Shown in pieces: positions 34,101-44,759 of a stretch of DNA of 64,000 bases. How positions within the stretch are numbered: position 1 is the first letter of the stretch; each line of letters starts with the position of its first letter. This stretch comes from Edaphochlamys debaryana (taxonomy: Eukaryota > Chlorophyta > Chlorophyceae > Chlamydomonadales). The notes under the pieces are model-generated. The model saw nothing but the letters and a program-made list of their open reading frames with translations. It did not search any database and had not been told where the DNA came from. The DNA lies in NCBI GenBank assembly GCA_016858145.1, contig JAEHOE010000012.1, positions 1,116,001 through 1,180,000 of the forward strand. Reading direction: 5' to 3'. A program made the position numbers and the translations under genes.

Positions 34101-37100
34101 GGCTGTGGGTAGCGTCACGCAGGGCGCCATCGACATTGCAAAGAGTGAGGGGGGCGGCGAAGAGTGGAAAATACTGTGTCCTGGGTATAACCTTCCGCAG
34201 CATGGGTGGTTGGGGTGCGGTGGTGGAGGGTGGGAAGCACTGCGCCATACCTGCTTACTTTCCTCCGCCTCCTTTGTCCCTCCCTCGCAGCTGTCGTGAC
34301 TGCCCCCGTGACCGCCGCCGGCACCGTGACCAAGGGCGCCGCCGACCTGGCCCTGGGCGCTGCGGCGGTGCCCGTGGCCCTGGTGACCGGGGGCCCGGGG
34401 GCGGCCCTGGCGGCGGGGGCGCGGGCGCTGGAGGCGCCCCTCGAGGCGGGCAGGGCCGTGGTGCAGGGGGGCATGGAGCTGGGGGCGGCGGCGGTGACGG
34501 CGCCCGTCAGGCTGGGAGCGGCGGGCGTGAGGACGGCGGCCGACATCGTCGAGGGTGAGTAGCAAGGGGTAGCTTGGTGGCGCTCAGGGTTCGTCAAGCA
34601 TGCACTTTCACTTTCAGCGTCCAATAGCCTGACTCCTTGCTTCCTGGTTTGATCCTGCCGACCCGCTCCGTCCCCCAGGTGTCGTCACCTTCCCCATCCA
34701 GGCCACCAAGGCCGCCCTCGAGACCGCCACCAACGTCGCCACCGCCGTCTACGAGGCGCCGCTGGAGGCCACCCGCGCCGTCGGCGGCGCCGCCGGCGGC
34801 GCCGCCAGCGCCGCCGCCACCGCGCCGCTGCGCGGCACCGGCGCCGCCATCCACGGCGCCGTCGACACCGTGACGTCGGTCCTGACCGCCCCCGTCACGG
34901 CTGCCGCCGCCGCCGTCAAGGGCCTGGCCAACGCCGCCGAGGGCCTGGTGACGGCGCCCGTTGACGCCGCCGGCTCCGTGGCGTCGGGCGCCATCAATGC
35001 TGTGGCCGGTACCGCCAAGGCCCCGGTGCACGCCGCCGGCGCTCTGGCCCGCGGCGCTGTCGGTGAGTGGGCTCCTGCTGCCAAAGTACTTTGGCGAGAG
35101 AAATGAACCGCTTGGCGGGCTGAGCATGTAGCTTTCTGCTTGCCATCTACATGTTGCCTGGGTGTGGCCAAGCTCAGCATCAGCCTGTGGGTACCGGTAC
35201 TTGCTAACCCTTGCGTCACGCGTTGCCCGCCTGCTGCAGCCGGCGCTGGCTCCCGCGCCCGCGTCTCGGGTGCGGCCGGCGACGTGGCCGGCACCGCCCT
35301 GACGCTGCCCGCCGCCGCCGCCCGCACGTCGGCAAAGGCCGTGGGCGGAGTGGCCGGGGTGGCCCTGGCCATCCTGGGCCTCAGCGCGGGTGAGTCATGC
35401 CTTGGTGCCGTCCTCTGCCCAAAGCCACCTTGGATTATGCAATTTTACCTCTGGCGCATCCCCTTGCCCTCACTGACAGCACAAGTTGACCCCTCCATCC
35501 TGCTGTGGCTGGCTAAAGCTTTTCCGTCCTCTCCCTTCACCGCTCCGCTCACGCACGCCTTCCTGACGCCCTTTCCCTGACCCTCCTCCTTCCTTGCCCG
35601 CAGGCGCCGTGGCCGCCAGCCTCTACGCCGCCTGGCAGGCCATGGTGGGGGCGGCGGTGTGGCTGCTGCGGCAGCTGGGGCTCATGGCCCCCGCCACCCC
35701 CGCCTTCGAGGCGCTGCCGCTCAGCCCCACGGCCGCCGACGCGGCGCGGCCCCAGCCCCCGCTCGTGCCCCGCCGCGGCCCCGCCGGCCTGGCCCAGGGC
35801 GCCGCCCGCGATGTGTCCTGGTCCCTCTCCTGGATGGTGGAGTCCCTGCTGGGCGCGGCCCTGGCGGCCGTGGTGGGGGCGGCGGCCGCCGCAGGTACGT
35901 TGCGGGGGGGGTATAGGCATCTCCCAAGGCGGGCGCTGAGGTCTTCTTCCTTTTCCGCCTGCTGCAGAACCAAATTTGACCCTTTACAAGCATGTTGTTG
36001 ACTGTCGTTTCTCTCTTTGATCCTCCCTTATGCGTGCCCTTTATTTTATCGCGCGCAGGCACGGTGGGCCGCTGGCTTCGCGACGAGGAGAGCCCCCTGC
36101 TGGCGCCCCTGAGCCCCGAGCTGGAGGACGAGCGCGCGAGGGCGATGCGCCGGGACGCCCGCCGCAGCCGCGGCCGCGACTCCTCGTCTTCCTCCTCCCC
36201 TTCCTCCTCCTCCCCCTCCTCCTCCGATGACGAGTACGACGATCACGACCGTGAGGGCCACGTCAGCAAAGACCGCAACCGCCACGCCAAGGGGGAGCAC
36301 CCCCGCCACAAGGGTCTGCTGGGCCCTGTGGCCGCTGCCGCCGCTGGCCTGGGCCTGGCGGCCGGCGCGGGCCGCCACCGCAAGGGCAAGGGCAAGGGCA
36401 AGGGCGAGCGGCTCAGCAGCAGCTCTTCTGAGAACGAGGAGTGGGGCAACAACGTGGGTAAAGGGGTTATCGGTTTGAGTTTTGATATCGTAGCAGGCAA
36501 GGGCTTGAGCTCTTTATGGTGCCTATACGTATGGCCTGGGGTTTCGTTTGTCTGCAGCGCGGCAACCCTTGTCCTGATCACGTGCTTCCGCACCCCGGCC
36601 CCCCAGGTCCGCGCCTACCACGAGCGGCTGCTGGGGCTGCGACCCACCGCCCGGCGGCCCCCGCTGCGGGAGCGTATCGCCGCCATCCAGCGCGGCCTGG
36701 GCACGGGCTTGGGCAAGGCCGGTGAGCGAGCGGGCTACTGTTTACGGCTGAGTACTCAGCCGTACTAGTAGGAAGTCATCTCTTCTTGCCCTAGCGCTTA
36801 CTTGGCGCCTGGTGCTTGGCGCCTGGTGGCTGTGCTTGGCTGTGTCGCTGAGTGGCTTCCATTGCTTCCGCCTCTCGCCCTGTGCCCCCGCAGGCACCCT
36901 GGCGTCCAGGGGCGTGCACGCCGCCGAGGAGGTGGCGGAGGGGGGCCTCAAGGCCGCCGTGCTGCTGGGGGCAGTGCCGGTGGTGGGCACCGCGGCGGTG
37001 GCAGGTGCGTGCGGGTGACTGTATCTCGCTCGTTTCTCTCCTGTCCTATCTGCGGCATGGTTCACTGACATCGGGTCGTCGAATCACCTTCCAAAACCAA

Positions 37101-39213
37101 GCTGCTTGTTCATCCATACGTTCTGCTGACGACAGTTTGCGTCACCTCCCATGCACCGCACCGCAGGCACCGCCGCCACTGCCGCCCTGGCCCTGCCCGC
37201 GGCCGGCGCCTACGGCACCTACAGGGGCACGCAGGCGGCGGTGAAGGGCACGCGGCGCGCGGCCTCCGCGGGCGGCTCGGCGGTGCACTGGCTGTGGGAC
37301 GCCGCGTGGGACGTCCTGGAGGGCGCGGCGGACTGGGCAGGTGAGTGAGACTTTGTTCCCTGGTACCTCTGTCATCTGCGGGTCTTTGCCATCTGCGGGT
37401 CTTTGCTACTTCGTGGAGGTTGCTTCTGTGCCTTAACCCTGAGCGTCTTACTGCTAGGGACCACCAGTTGCCGCTAATACCGGTTGCCGCTAACCTGTTG
37501 TTGCCCATACCTGAACCCATGCTTCCGTGCCTTCTGCAGAGCGCCTGTTCAGCACCTTCCTGGGAGTTCTCCTGGCGGGCGCATTCCTGGCGCTACGGGC
37601 GGTGGAGGGCGTCGCCAAGGCACTGGCCGGCGGCACGGCGGCGGCGGCCGGGGGCGTGGCGGAGCGCCTGGCCTCGCGGCGGCAGGATGCCGTGGTGCGG
37701 CGCCTGGGCCCGAGGTACCGAGGCGTCACGGTCATGCCGAGTGAGCCTGGGGCGGAGGGCTTGGGAGTGTCCAAGGGGTTTGTGTCTGCGCACTATGTGC
37801 TGCCTGCTTCTCCTGACGGGCTGACCGATGACTAATCTTCTTTCCTCCCTCCCTCCCGGCCTGCCTAAACCTCCAGGCCCCACCAAGCACCTGATGCTCC
37901 CCTCCGCCGGCCGCGCGCTGCTCTCCGCCGGCGGCGGCGGTGCGGCGCCTGGCGCCGTGGCTTTCTCCCGCGTGGGCTCCGGCTCATCCCTGGCCGAGAC
38001 CGAGACCCTGGGCGGCGCCTCGCGCTACGGTTCGGGCGCCCTCCCCTCCCCCGCCTCCGTGCACTCCCACCACCACCACGGCGGCCTCCTGGCGCTCCTC
38101 CTGACGCCCCTGGCCCTGACGGCGGCGGTGCTGGCGGCGGTTGGTGACGTGTGGGCCTGGCGCATCCGTCAGCTGCTCGTCCACCTCTGGTACCTCACCA
38201 TCGGCCGGAGGGAGGCAGGCGGTACGGCGTCGGAGCGTCGCCGCCGTCACCACCACGCCGCCGCCGCCGCAGGCTTCGGCAAGCGCGGCCCGGTCAACGG
38301 CGTCGGCGGCAGGACCAGCGCTGGCGGCGAGGGCGTCTCGAGCGCTGTGTACCCTCCTCAGCCGGCTGTGGGTGCGGCGGCAATGCCAGTGGCATACTCG
38401 GGTGTGCCTTCGGCCGCCCTGGCCTCCGCCGCGGTTCCGGCGGCCGCCGCCTTTGCAACCAAGGCCGCGACGGGCGGGCCCGGCGCCGCCTCCCCGGCGC
38501 AACACCGCCGCTCCCCCGCGCGCGAGGACCTGCCCTTCGAGCCCCTGCGGGGCGACACGGGCGACCGCCGCCCCGACGACATGCACGAGCACTCCCACCA
38601 CCGCCACCACCACGGTCGCCACCACCACCACCACCACGCTGCCGGCCTCATCCCCGCCGCTGGTGCTGCCTCCGGCGCTGCCCCGGCCGACACCGACGGC
38701 TCCCACGAGTACCACCGCTCCGACGCCGCCCGCTACAGCGCGTCCCTGGCGGTGCCGCCGGCCGACACCACCCGTGCCGGCGGCGGCGTGCAGGCGGCGG
38801 AGGCGCCCCCCGCCGGCCCCGTGGAGGGCCAGGACGAGGCGGGCTCGGGCCTCCGCGGTCGCTTCTTCGGCTACTCGCCCCGCTCAGAAGATGTGGAGCA
38901 CAAGCCTCACCACGGCAGCCACGCCAAGCACGGGCACGGGCTGACGGGGCTGGTGGGGAAGCTCATGGGCGCAGGCACTACTGTGGGAGGCAACGGCCAC
39001 GCGCCCCGCGACCAGGGCCCCGCTCCCAGCGGCATCCCCAGCCCCGTGGTCCCCGGCATCCCTGGCGTGCAATACGCCGCGATGCAGGCGGCTCAGCACG
39101 GGCAGCACGGCAAGGCGCAGCAGCAGCCGTACGCGTCGTACGGCGGGATGGACGTGTACGAGCGAGGAGCGGATCAGGGCCGTACCGCTGTTGGCCAGGC
39201 CACCTTTGGGTGA
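28177..39213 (+). CDS. Giant repetitive protein with C2-like N-terminus and membrane/His-rich C-terminus (24 exons, ~2264 aa)
   Basis: Exons: 28177-28365, 28700-28816, 29129-29245, 29401-29523, 29673-30315, 30484-30699, 30824-31009, 31206-31475, 31678-31941, 32090-32209, 32401-32664, 32949-33173, 33361-33738, 33884-34144, 34291-34554, 34679-35062, 35240-35389, 35604-35894, 36059-36453, 36607-36721, 36894-37004, 37167-37340, 37540-37740, 37877-39213. All phases agree. The first ~180 aa look like an NT-C2 (EEIG1-type) domain: a YQFEVED strand, VRLALYTDRRK, and LLGAASIDLAALAN near its end. The centre (~aa 540-1450) is Ala/Val/Gly-rich with recurring TAPVTAA, EAPLEA and KAPAKAAEG units that should form long amphipathic helices, as in perilipin- or LEA-like lipid-binding proteins. 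Later come a Ser-rich/acidic segment (~aa 1530), hydrophobic segments (SLLGAALAAVVGAAAAAG; PLALTAAVLAAVGDVWAW) and a His cluster (~aa 2056). No family matches the whole protein. Membrane or lipid-surface attachment is inference. Confidence 0.8.
31678..31941 (+). repeat. Duplicated exon, copy 1 (264 nt)
   Basis: Exon 9 of the giant gene. It aligns without gaps to exon 15 (34291-34554, also 264 nt); I count about 12 differences, half of them in the last 20 nt. Only three residues change (A/T, I/T, V/I). Its 3' splice donor is GC (GCAAGT at 31942), where the other copy has GTGAGT. Confidence 0.9.
32296..32370 (+). repeat. Inverted repeat inside intron 10 of the giant gene
   Basis: AATTGGCGGG at 32296-32305 and its exact complement CCCGCCAATT at 32361-32370 are separated by 55 bp and could form a hairpin. 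The intron (32210-32400) is the one missing from the paralogous exon block. Confidence 0.7.
34291..34554 (+). repeat. Duplicated exon, copy 2 (264 nt)
   Basis: Exon 15 of the giant gene, the near-identical partner of 31678-31941. The next exon (34679-35062, 384 nt) corresponds to exons 10 plus 11 of the first block (120 + 264 nt) with no intron between them. Confidence 0.9.
38584..38637 (+). repeat. His-codon-rich stretch
   Basis: CAC-rich sequence within the last exon of the giant gene. It encodes 13 His in 18 residues, ending in six in a row (~aa 2056). It may bind metal or be simple codon slippage. Confidence 0.85.
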
Positions 39214-40183
39214 GGGGCACGATGAGGGAAATGTGAAATTGGGTGCCACGTGATGGTGGCACAGGAGAAGGGTCAGATGGATGCTTGCGGCTGCAAGTCG
39301 GAGGAAGCATGCGAGAAGGGATCTATGGGATACAATGAGTGGTTGAGAACATATTGGGTATGGGGAGATGAGTCTGCTTGCGGAGCCTGCAGGCGAGTGA
39401 AGCAGTTGAAGCTGTGCGTGGGAGGCTTAGCTCTTTGCGCTGAATCGATGGCAATCCACGTGAAACCTCTTGCCGGGAGAGTACCTGGCTCCTTGCCTGA
39501 TCTTAGCCTCCATTGTGACCTGGCGGAAGCCGGGCGTTGACCAGCGTTGACTTGATGATGTTGGTCGGTCTATGGGTATGTTCCATCCCATCCTTGTAAC
39601 ACGTACCCAGGTGTTCCTCCGTCGCCACCGGGCAGCGCAAGAGCCATGCAGCGCTGACTACCGACACTTCGCAACCGGTGGCGGCCGTGTAGCCAGAAGC
39701 CGGCAAGCATGGGCCAGCAGCAGCATAGGCATGTTTGCCGCTGTGAGTTGTAGCCTGTCTCAGGGCTCTTAGCCAACTGACCCTGGTCAGCGAGGAAGGA
39801 AGGAGGACAGCTGGGGAGCGGGACAAGGGTTCGATGGGGGTTTGATTGCTAGTAAGAACGGGAGGCAGGAGGCGAGGCAGTGGGCCGGCAGCGAGGAGGG
39901 AAGGAGAGCTGGCGAGGGGCCTGCGGGACTACGGTAGGGGACATGTCGGCAGGCACATGGCGCGACATGGCGGGGCCAGGATTTTCACAACTCGAGCAGC
40001 CCTGTACGTCAAGACTCCACTCTCCTTCAGGTTACTCCCTGGGCTGGACTGGGCTACAAAAACACGCTCACCGCAGTCCGCCCATGCAGCTCCATCTGTG
40101 ACAGAAGCGTACTGCCTACGGAGTTGGCTCTTCGTGGCCCGCTGGCTCCATTCTATGCTGTGTCCCCTGACCAATCACCAAAT
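39214..40183. other. Gap between giant gene and MTP copy A
   Basis: Giant-gene 3' UTR with TGTAA at 39595, then the MTP promoter and 5' UTR. No other gene supported. Confidence 0.45.
39595..39599 (+). terminator. TGTAA polyadenylation signal, giant gene
   Basis: TGTAA 382 nt after the stop codon, matching the standard volvocine signal. Cleavage would be expected 10-20 nt further on. Confidence 0.6.
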
Positions 40184-43100
40184 ATGTCCCAGTTAACGCG
40201 TGAAGTCATCTTCGGCCAAACGTCGGAGCTCGACGCTGCAGAAGACACAACACGGCAGCCTGGCAGCTATGTCCGTAGCACCTCTCGCCGTCTGTCGGCT
40301 AGCGGCGGGGAACGCCCCAGCTCTCGGCGATTGGGGCCGTCCGTCGATGGCTCAGTGCACGGTCCGGCACCAGCTGCTCCCGCTGAGGCTGTTCGCGATG
40401 TCGAGCAACCGCTACTGCGTCAGGAGAGCGGAGAGGCTGAGGCCGCCAGCTTCTCTGCCAAAGTTCGCCTTGGCATCAACCTGAGCTGGTGGGCCAGGGA
40501 CACGGTCCTCATGGAGGCACGTCTCTCCGCCGCCTCAGCAGCCACAGCGAGCTGAGCGAGATCAGATTCTCAGAGGATGGAAGGGGTAAACAGGGGCTGC
40601 AGCTTTGTGGGGTGCGGGGCCGAGGAACCTCCCTCCCTGCCTGGTGGCTCCAGCGTCCAGCCCCTCATGCACCTCCCTCCCCATGCACCGTTGCAGGGTG
40701 GTCAACGTCCTTCTCCTCGCCTCCAAAGCCACGATCTTCGTCCTGTCAGGCTCAATGGCTGTACTGGCGTCCGCGGTGGACAGGTGAGGCTGCATGCGCT
40801 GGCTCTCAGAGAGGGCGCCATGAGCAGAGAGGGACTAGCCAGTATGGGAAGAGAACCTTCGTGGCGTGTGGGGATATGCACATGCCAGAGCACACGACTT
40901 CGCACACCCCCCGCAGCCGGCCTCAATAGCACTACTATCGCTTACAGCCCATGCTACCACCTTCAGCAGCTCACTTCCTTTGACATTCATCTCCCCTCTT
41001 CCACACCTGCAGCCTGGTAGACCTGCTGAGCCAGGCAGTGCTGGCGACGGCCGAGTACCAGATGAGGCGGTGAGCAGGGGCGGGGATGACTTCTTGAGCG
41101 GATGGGGTGCAGACGGGGCCTTACTAGGTGTCAGGAGCAGGCGTCGGTAGCCTGGGCGGCCAGAACGTGAACGCTGGTAGGCCATGGGGCGGCGTAACTC
41201 CACACGGTGCCCATCTGCACGGCCCTCCAAGTCGCTATGGGCTTCTCTTATGGCTGAGGCATCCCACCTGACTTCAAAATGCTTCCGCATCCCCGCCTGC
41301 ACTAGCCCCTGCCCCCGCCCCCCCTTGCTCCTGTGCCCGCAGCTTCGACCAGCGCTTCCCCATCGGCCGCACTCGGTAGGCATCCGCCGCTGCTGCCACT
41401 CGCCTTCCGTGACCGTAACCCCCCCGGCCCTGCCAGCACCGAAAGAGCCCCAGCGTGGCAGCGTTCCCATGGCTCTACCACCGCTACCACCGACCTCACC
41501 TCCACCCTCGCAGGCTGTCAGAGCTATCTGTCATGGCGTGTGCCTGCATCATGTTCATATCGTGCGTGCTCGTCCTTCGGGAGGCGGCCCAGGCGCTGTG
41601 GGACGGATTCCACGGTGAGGCACGGGTTCGTGGCTCTCACTCTTTGTGTCCACAGACTAGGGGGAGGAGAGCGGGTGTGGCCAGCGAGCGAGGCCGTGTT
41701 GCAGGGAGATGACACGAGGCGAGACCGGTCGTGTGTCCTGCGCAGGTGAGATCCCCAAGCTCCAGGTTGATGCGTACCTGTTCGGCGTCCTCGGCGGCGC
41801 CACGCTGTTCAAGCTGCTGCTGTACGTGTACTGCCGCGTACTGCGGAAGAACCCCATCATGGTGGGACGGGCTGTACGGGGCGGGCGTGGGGTGCGGGGT
41901 GCGGGGCTGGTGTGAGCAGGCAGCCGGGTTCCAAGGTGAAGGCTGGTCGCAGGGTGCGCTGGGGAGCGCGATGACGAGAGGCAGGAAAGCCTGTCTCTCC
42001 GGGCTGTGGCCCGGAAGGCATGTGGCCTGCACGGGGCCTTGGGGCCTTGTACGCCGCCCTGACGCCACCCTGGCCTGCTGTCCGCTCCGCAGGTGGCGCT
42101 GTCCGAGGACCACCTCAACGACGTACAGTCAAACATAGCAGCGGTTGTCGGCGCCGCCATTGCAGGCTACATGCCCAAGTACTGGTGGGCGGTGAGCTAG
42201 GGGAGTCTCGGGGGGCTGGGCCCGGGGCCGGGGCTGCACGCTTGGGCCCTGCGCATCACAGTCGACGGGGTCCCAGCTTGCTTCCCCGCCGTTGCACACC
42301 TCACACACGCGCTCTGCGTCAGCCCCCAACCTTGCTCCTGCCCCTCCAGGACCCGGTGGTAGGCATCCTTTTTGCCTTCATCATCATCAAGAGCTGGATT
42401 GGCATCTGCTGGGAGCAGGTGCGCAGAGCTACCGTACTTGGGCGGGCCAGGGCCTGCATGGCTGCAGCCCCTGGCACGGTCAGGCGGGGCGGCACCACTG
42501 TGGTTAGCGCACACGCAGCCCTTGCTCGTGGTCCTTTGGCGATCGTGCTAGACCGCGTCACGTTGTTTCTCTTCCAAGCTCGCCCTGGGGCACACGCCTA
42601 AGGTGTTCGTCTCCACACGCAGGCCCAGAAGATGGTGGGGCTGGCTGCCCCCGATGAGGTGGTGGAAGAGGTGCGGGCGGTCACCGTCACGCACCACCCC
42701 GCGCTCAAGGTGGGATTGCACAGGGGGCGCAGGGGCCTGCCTGCCTATAGCCCGCCGCTCGGTGCAATCGTGCGGGGCGCCCGACCCAGATGGGCTGACC
42801 CACATGGCTGGAGGCCGCCTGCGAGGAGCGGCACTGCTGGGCTGCGCTGGGCCTGGGGTGCACACCTCGAGCTGAGTACGGCCTTTCATGCCCGCCCCTC
42901 TGCTGCATGGTCCGCTCCCCATCTCCGCAGCTGGACCGCGTGACCGCGTACCACCACGGCTCACACATGGTGGTGGAGGTGGAGGTGCTGCTGCCCGCGG
43001 AGATGAGCGTCAAGGAGTCACACGACATCGCACTGGCGCTGCAGCACAAGGTGGGGGGAACAGGCTGGGGAGGGGGGCGTTGGAGGGGGGTGAGGCGGTA

Positions 43101-43597
43101 CCATTATGCCCCCGCTTCCACACATACTAGCTTACCGCCGTATGTCTACCCCGCATCCCAGATCGAGGCGGTCGACAGCGTGGAGCGCGCGTTCGTGCAC
43201 GTCGACTACGCGCGGAGGTCACTGGAGGAGCACAAGGTGGGGCACGGGGACAGTCCTCAGCATACATCCACACATTGCCCACGCCTGGTGGCCGGTTCCG
43301 TCCCCGTGTCCCGCTCCGCTTTATCCGCCTGAGCCTCCTTTGCCTTTTCCTCCCTCCCTCCAACAGGTGGAGCGAAACCTGAGGCTGGGGGAGAAGGACG
43401 TGATGAAGCCCCTGGCAGTGCCCTCAACCTCGCCCCACGCCTCCGCGGGGGGCGCCGGCACGCCCGTGAACGGCACAGGCGCCGAGGCAGCAGGGGCAGG
43501 GGGCAGCGGCTCGGGGGCGGAGGCGGCAGCGGGAGGGGCAGAGGGGGGAGCAGGGGCCGGCGGGTGCTGCGGCGGTGCGGGACCGTCTGGGAATTGA
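40184..43597 (+). CDS. MTP: Cation diffusion facilitator, Mn-type (MTP family), copy A
   Basis: Exons 40184-40488, 40697-40783, 41013-41069, 41343-41375, 41514-41614, 41746-41861, 42093-42191, 42350-42418, 42623-42709, 42931-43050, 43162-43236, 43367-43597; phases agree, 459 aa. This is a metal-proton antiporter. The two metal-site signatures are D130-S-L-V-D134 in TM2 and D239-H-L-N-D243 in TM5. The DxxxD form is the mark of Mn-CDFs, whereas Zn-CDFs have HxxxD. Other family landmarks are FPIGRTRLSELSVMACACIMF, KYWWADPVVGILFAFIIIKSW, and a C-terminal cytosolic domain with LDRVTAYHHGSHMVVEVEV. The N-terminal ~100 aa are soluble. The C-terminal tail is Gly/Ala-rich and ends in a Cys pair. Likely role is Mn (possibly Fe or Cd) efflux into a vacuole, acidocalcisome or Golgi compartment. 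It is tail-to-tail with copy B and shares nine exon sizes with it. Confidence 0.93.
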
Positions 43598-44759
43598 AAG
43601 GCCAACGCTTGCAGGGCGAAGGAGTGAAGGCGTTGGGTGGTTGGCCGGTGTGCGCTCAGCCCGACCACACCCTGACCCCAGTAGAGATGGCGCACAGCCA
43701 AGCGTGATGGGGGATTGACTTCCGAGTTGATATGTCCTTCGTTGGTGTTGCGGCAAGGCGGCCAAGGGTGTAGCACATGCGTCAGCTTGCGCACGAGCAG
43801 TTTGTCGGGACTGACTTGGGTCATCGCGGCAATACATGGACCATGGGGGCCTCTGGAAGGGTCCGTGGCCTGGGTCTTCAAGTGCATCCTTGCACACATC
43901 CTCGGGGGTCCACCGCACACCCGCAACATGCCCCCTTGGCCCTCGGCCCATATGGTGCCATTGCCGTGACACAGCAGGCCCCCACAGACAGCAAGCTCTG
44001 GTGTCCAATGCTCGTCAAGTAGTCCAATGCTCGGGCTTCAAATCTTCACGTATCCATCTGGGCATCTACCCGCAATTGCACCCTCTTGCACCCCCAGTGA
44101 CACCTCTGGGGAACGTCCGCGGCAACCTACTACGGCAACCTACGCCCTGCCGCTTCGCAACTTCTTGCCCTGCCTAGGACCGACGTGCGTCCGTCACAGC
44201 AACATGCATACGGCACCGTACAAGCCGGCGCAGATGGTATAGACAGCGCCTGGCCCCATGCGGTTCGCCAACCTTCCCCAAGTCTCGGACCTGCCTCCCC
44301 AATTCTTTAGTTCAAAAGGAACGAAACCCTGCCAACTCTTCACTTTTTGCACGCGCCTCGGCCTTTCGCCGACGAGACGGGCAGCACGAGAAGTCACTAC
44401 GATCGCACACACACGAGCAGCGACGGAGTCATTGGACCCAGGAAGCGGGCTGTGCTTCCTGGGAGCTGTCATTATACTTCGGCGCTCCATATGGCACTGG
44501 TATCAGCCCAGCCTACCGCGCAACGTCCACATCGGGTACCCGCTTTGCCCGCATCTTGCCCTGCCCCCCGACCCAGTGTGCCCCCCCACCGACGCGAATC
44601 CCAATACTTGCGCACCTTAACCCTCCTCATGACTAAGAATGTATGCCCCCTCCCCCGCCCAGCGGCGTCGCCCACCCGCCTCACCCAGCTCCTGCTGCCC
44701 CAGCTCCCCATTGCCATACACACCCTAGTTTGCACACTCAACCCGCGCACCTTAACACC
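43598..44759. other. Convergent 3' region between MTP copies
   Basis: 1.16 kb between two stop codons facing each other; two 3' UTRs. No gene and no clear TGTAA on either strand was seen. Confidence 0.45.
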
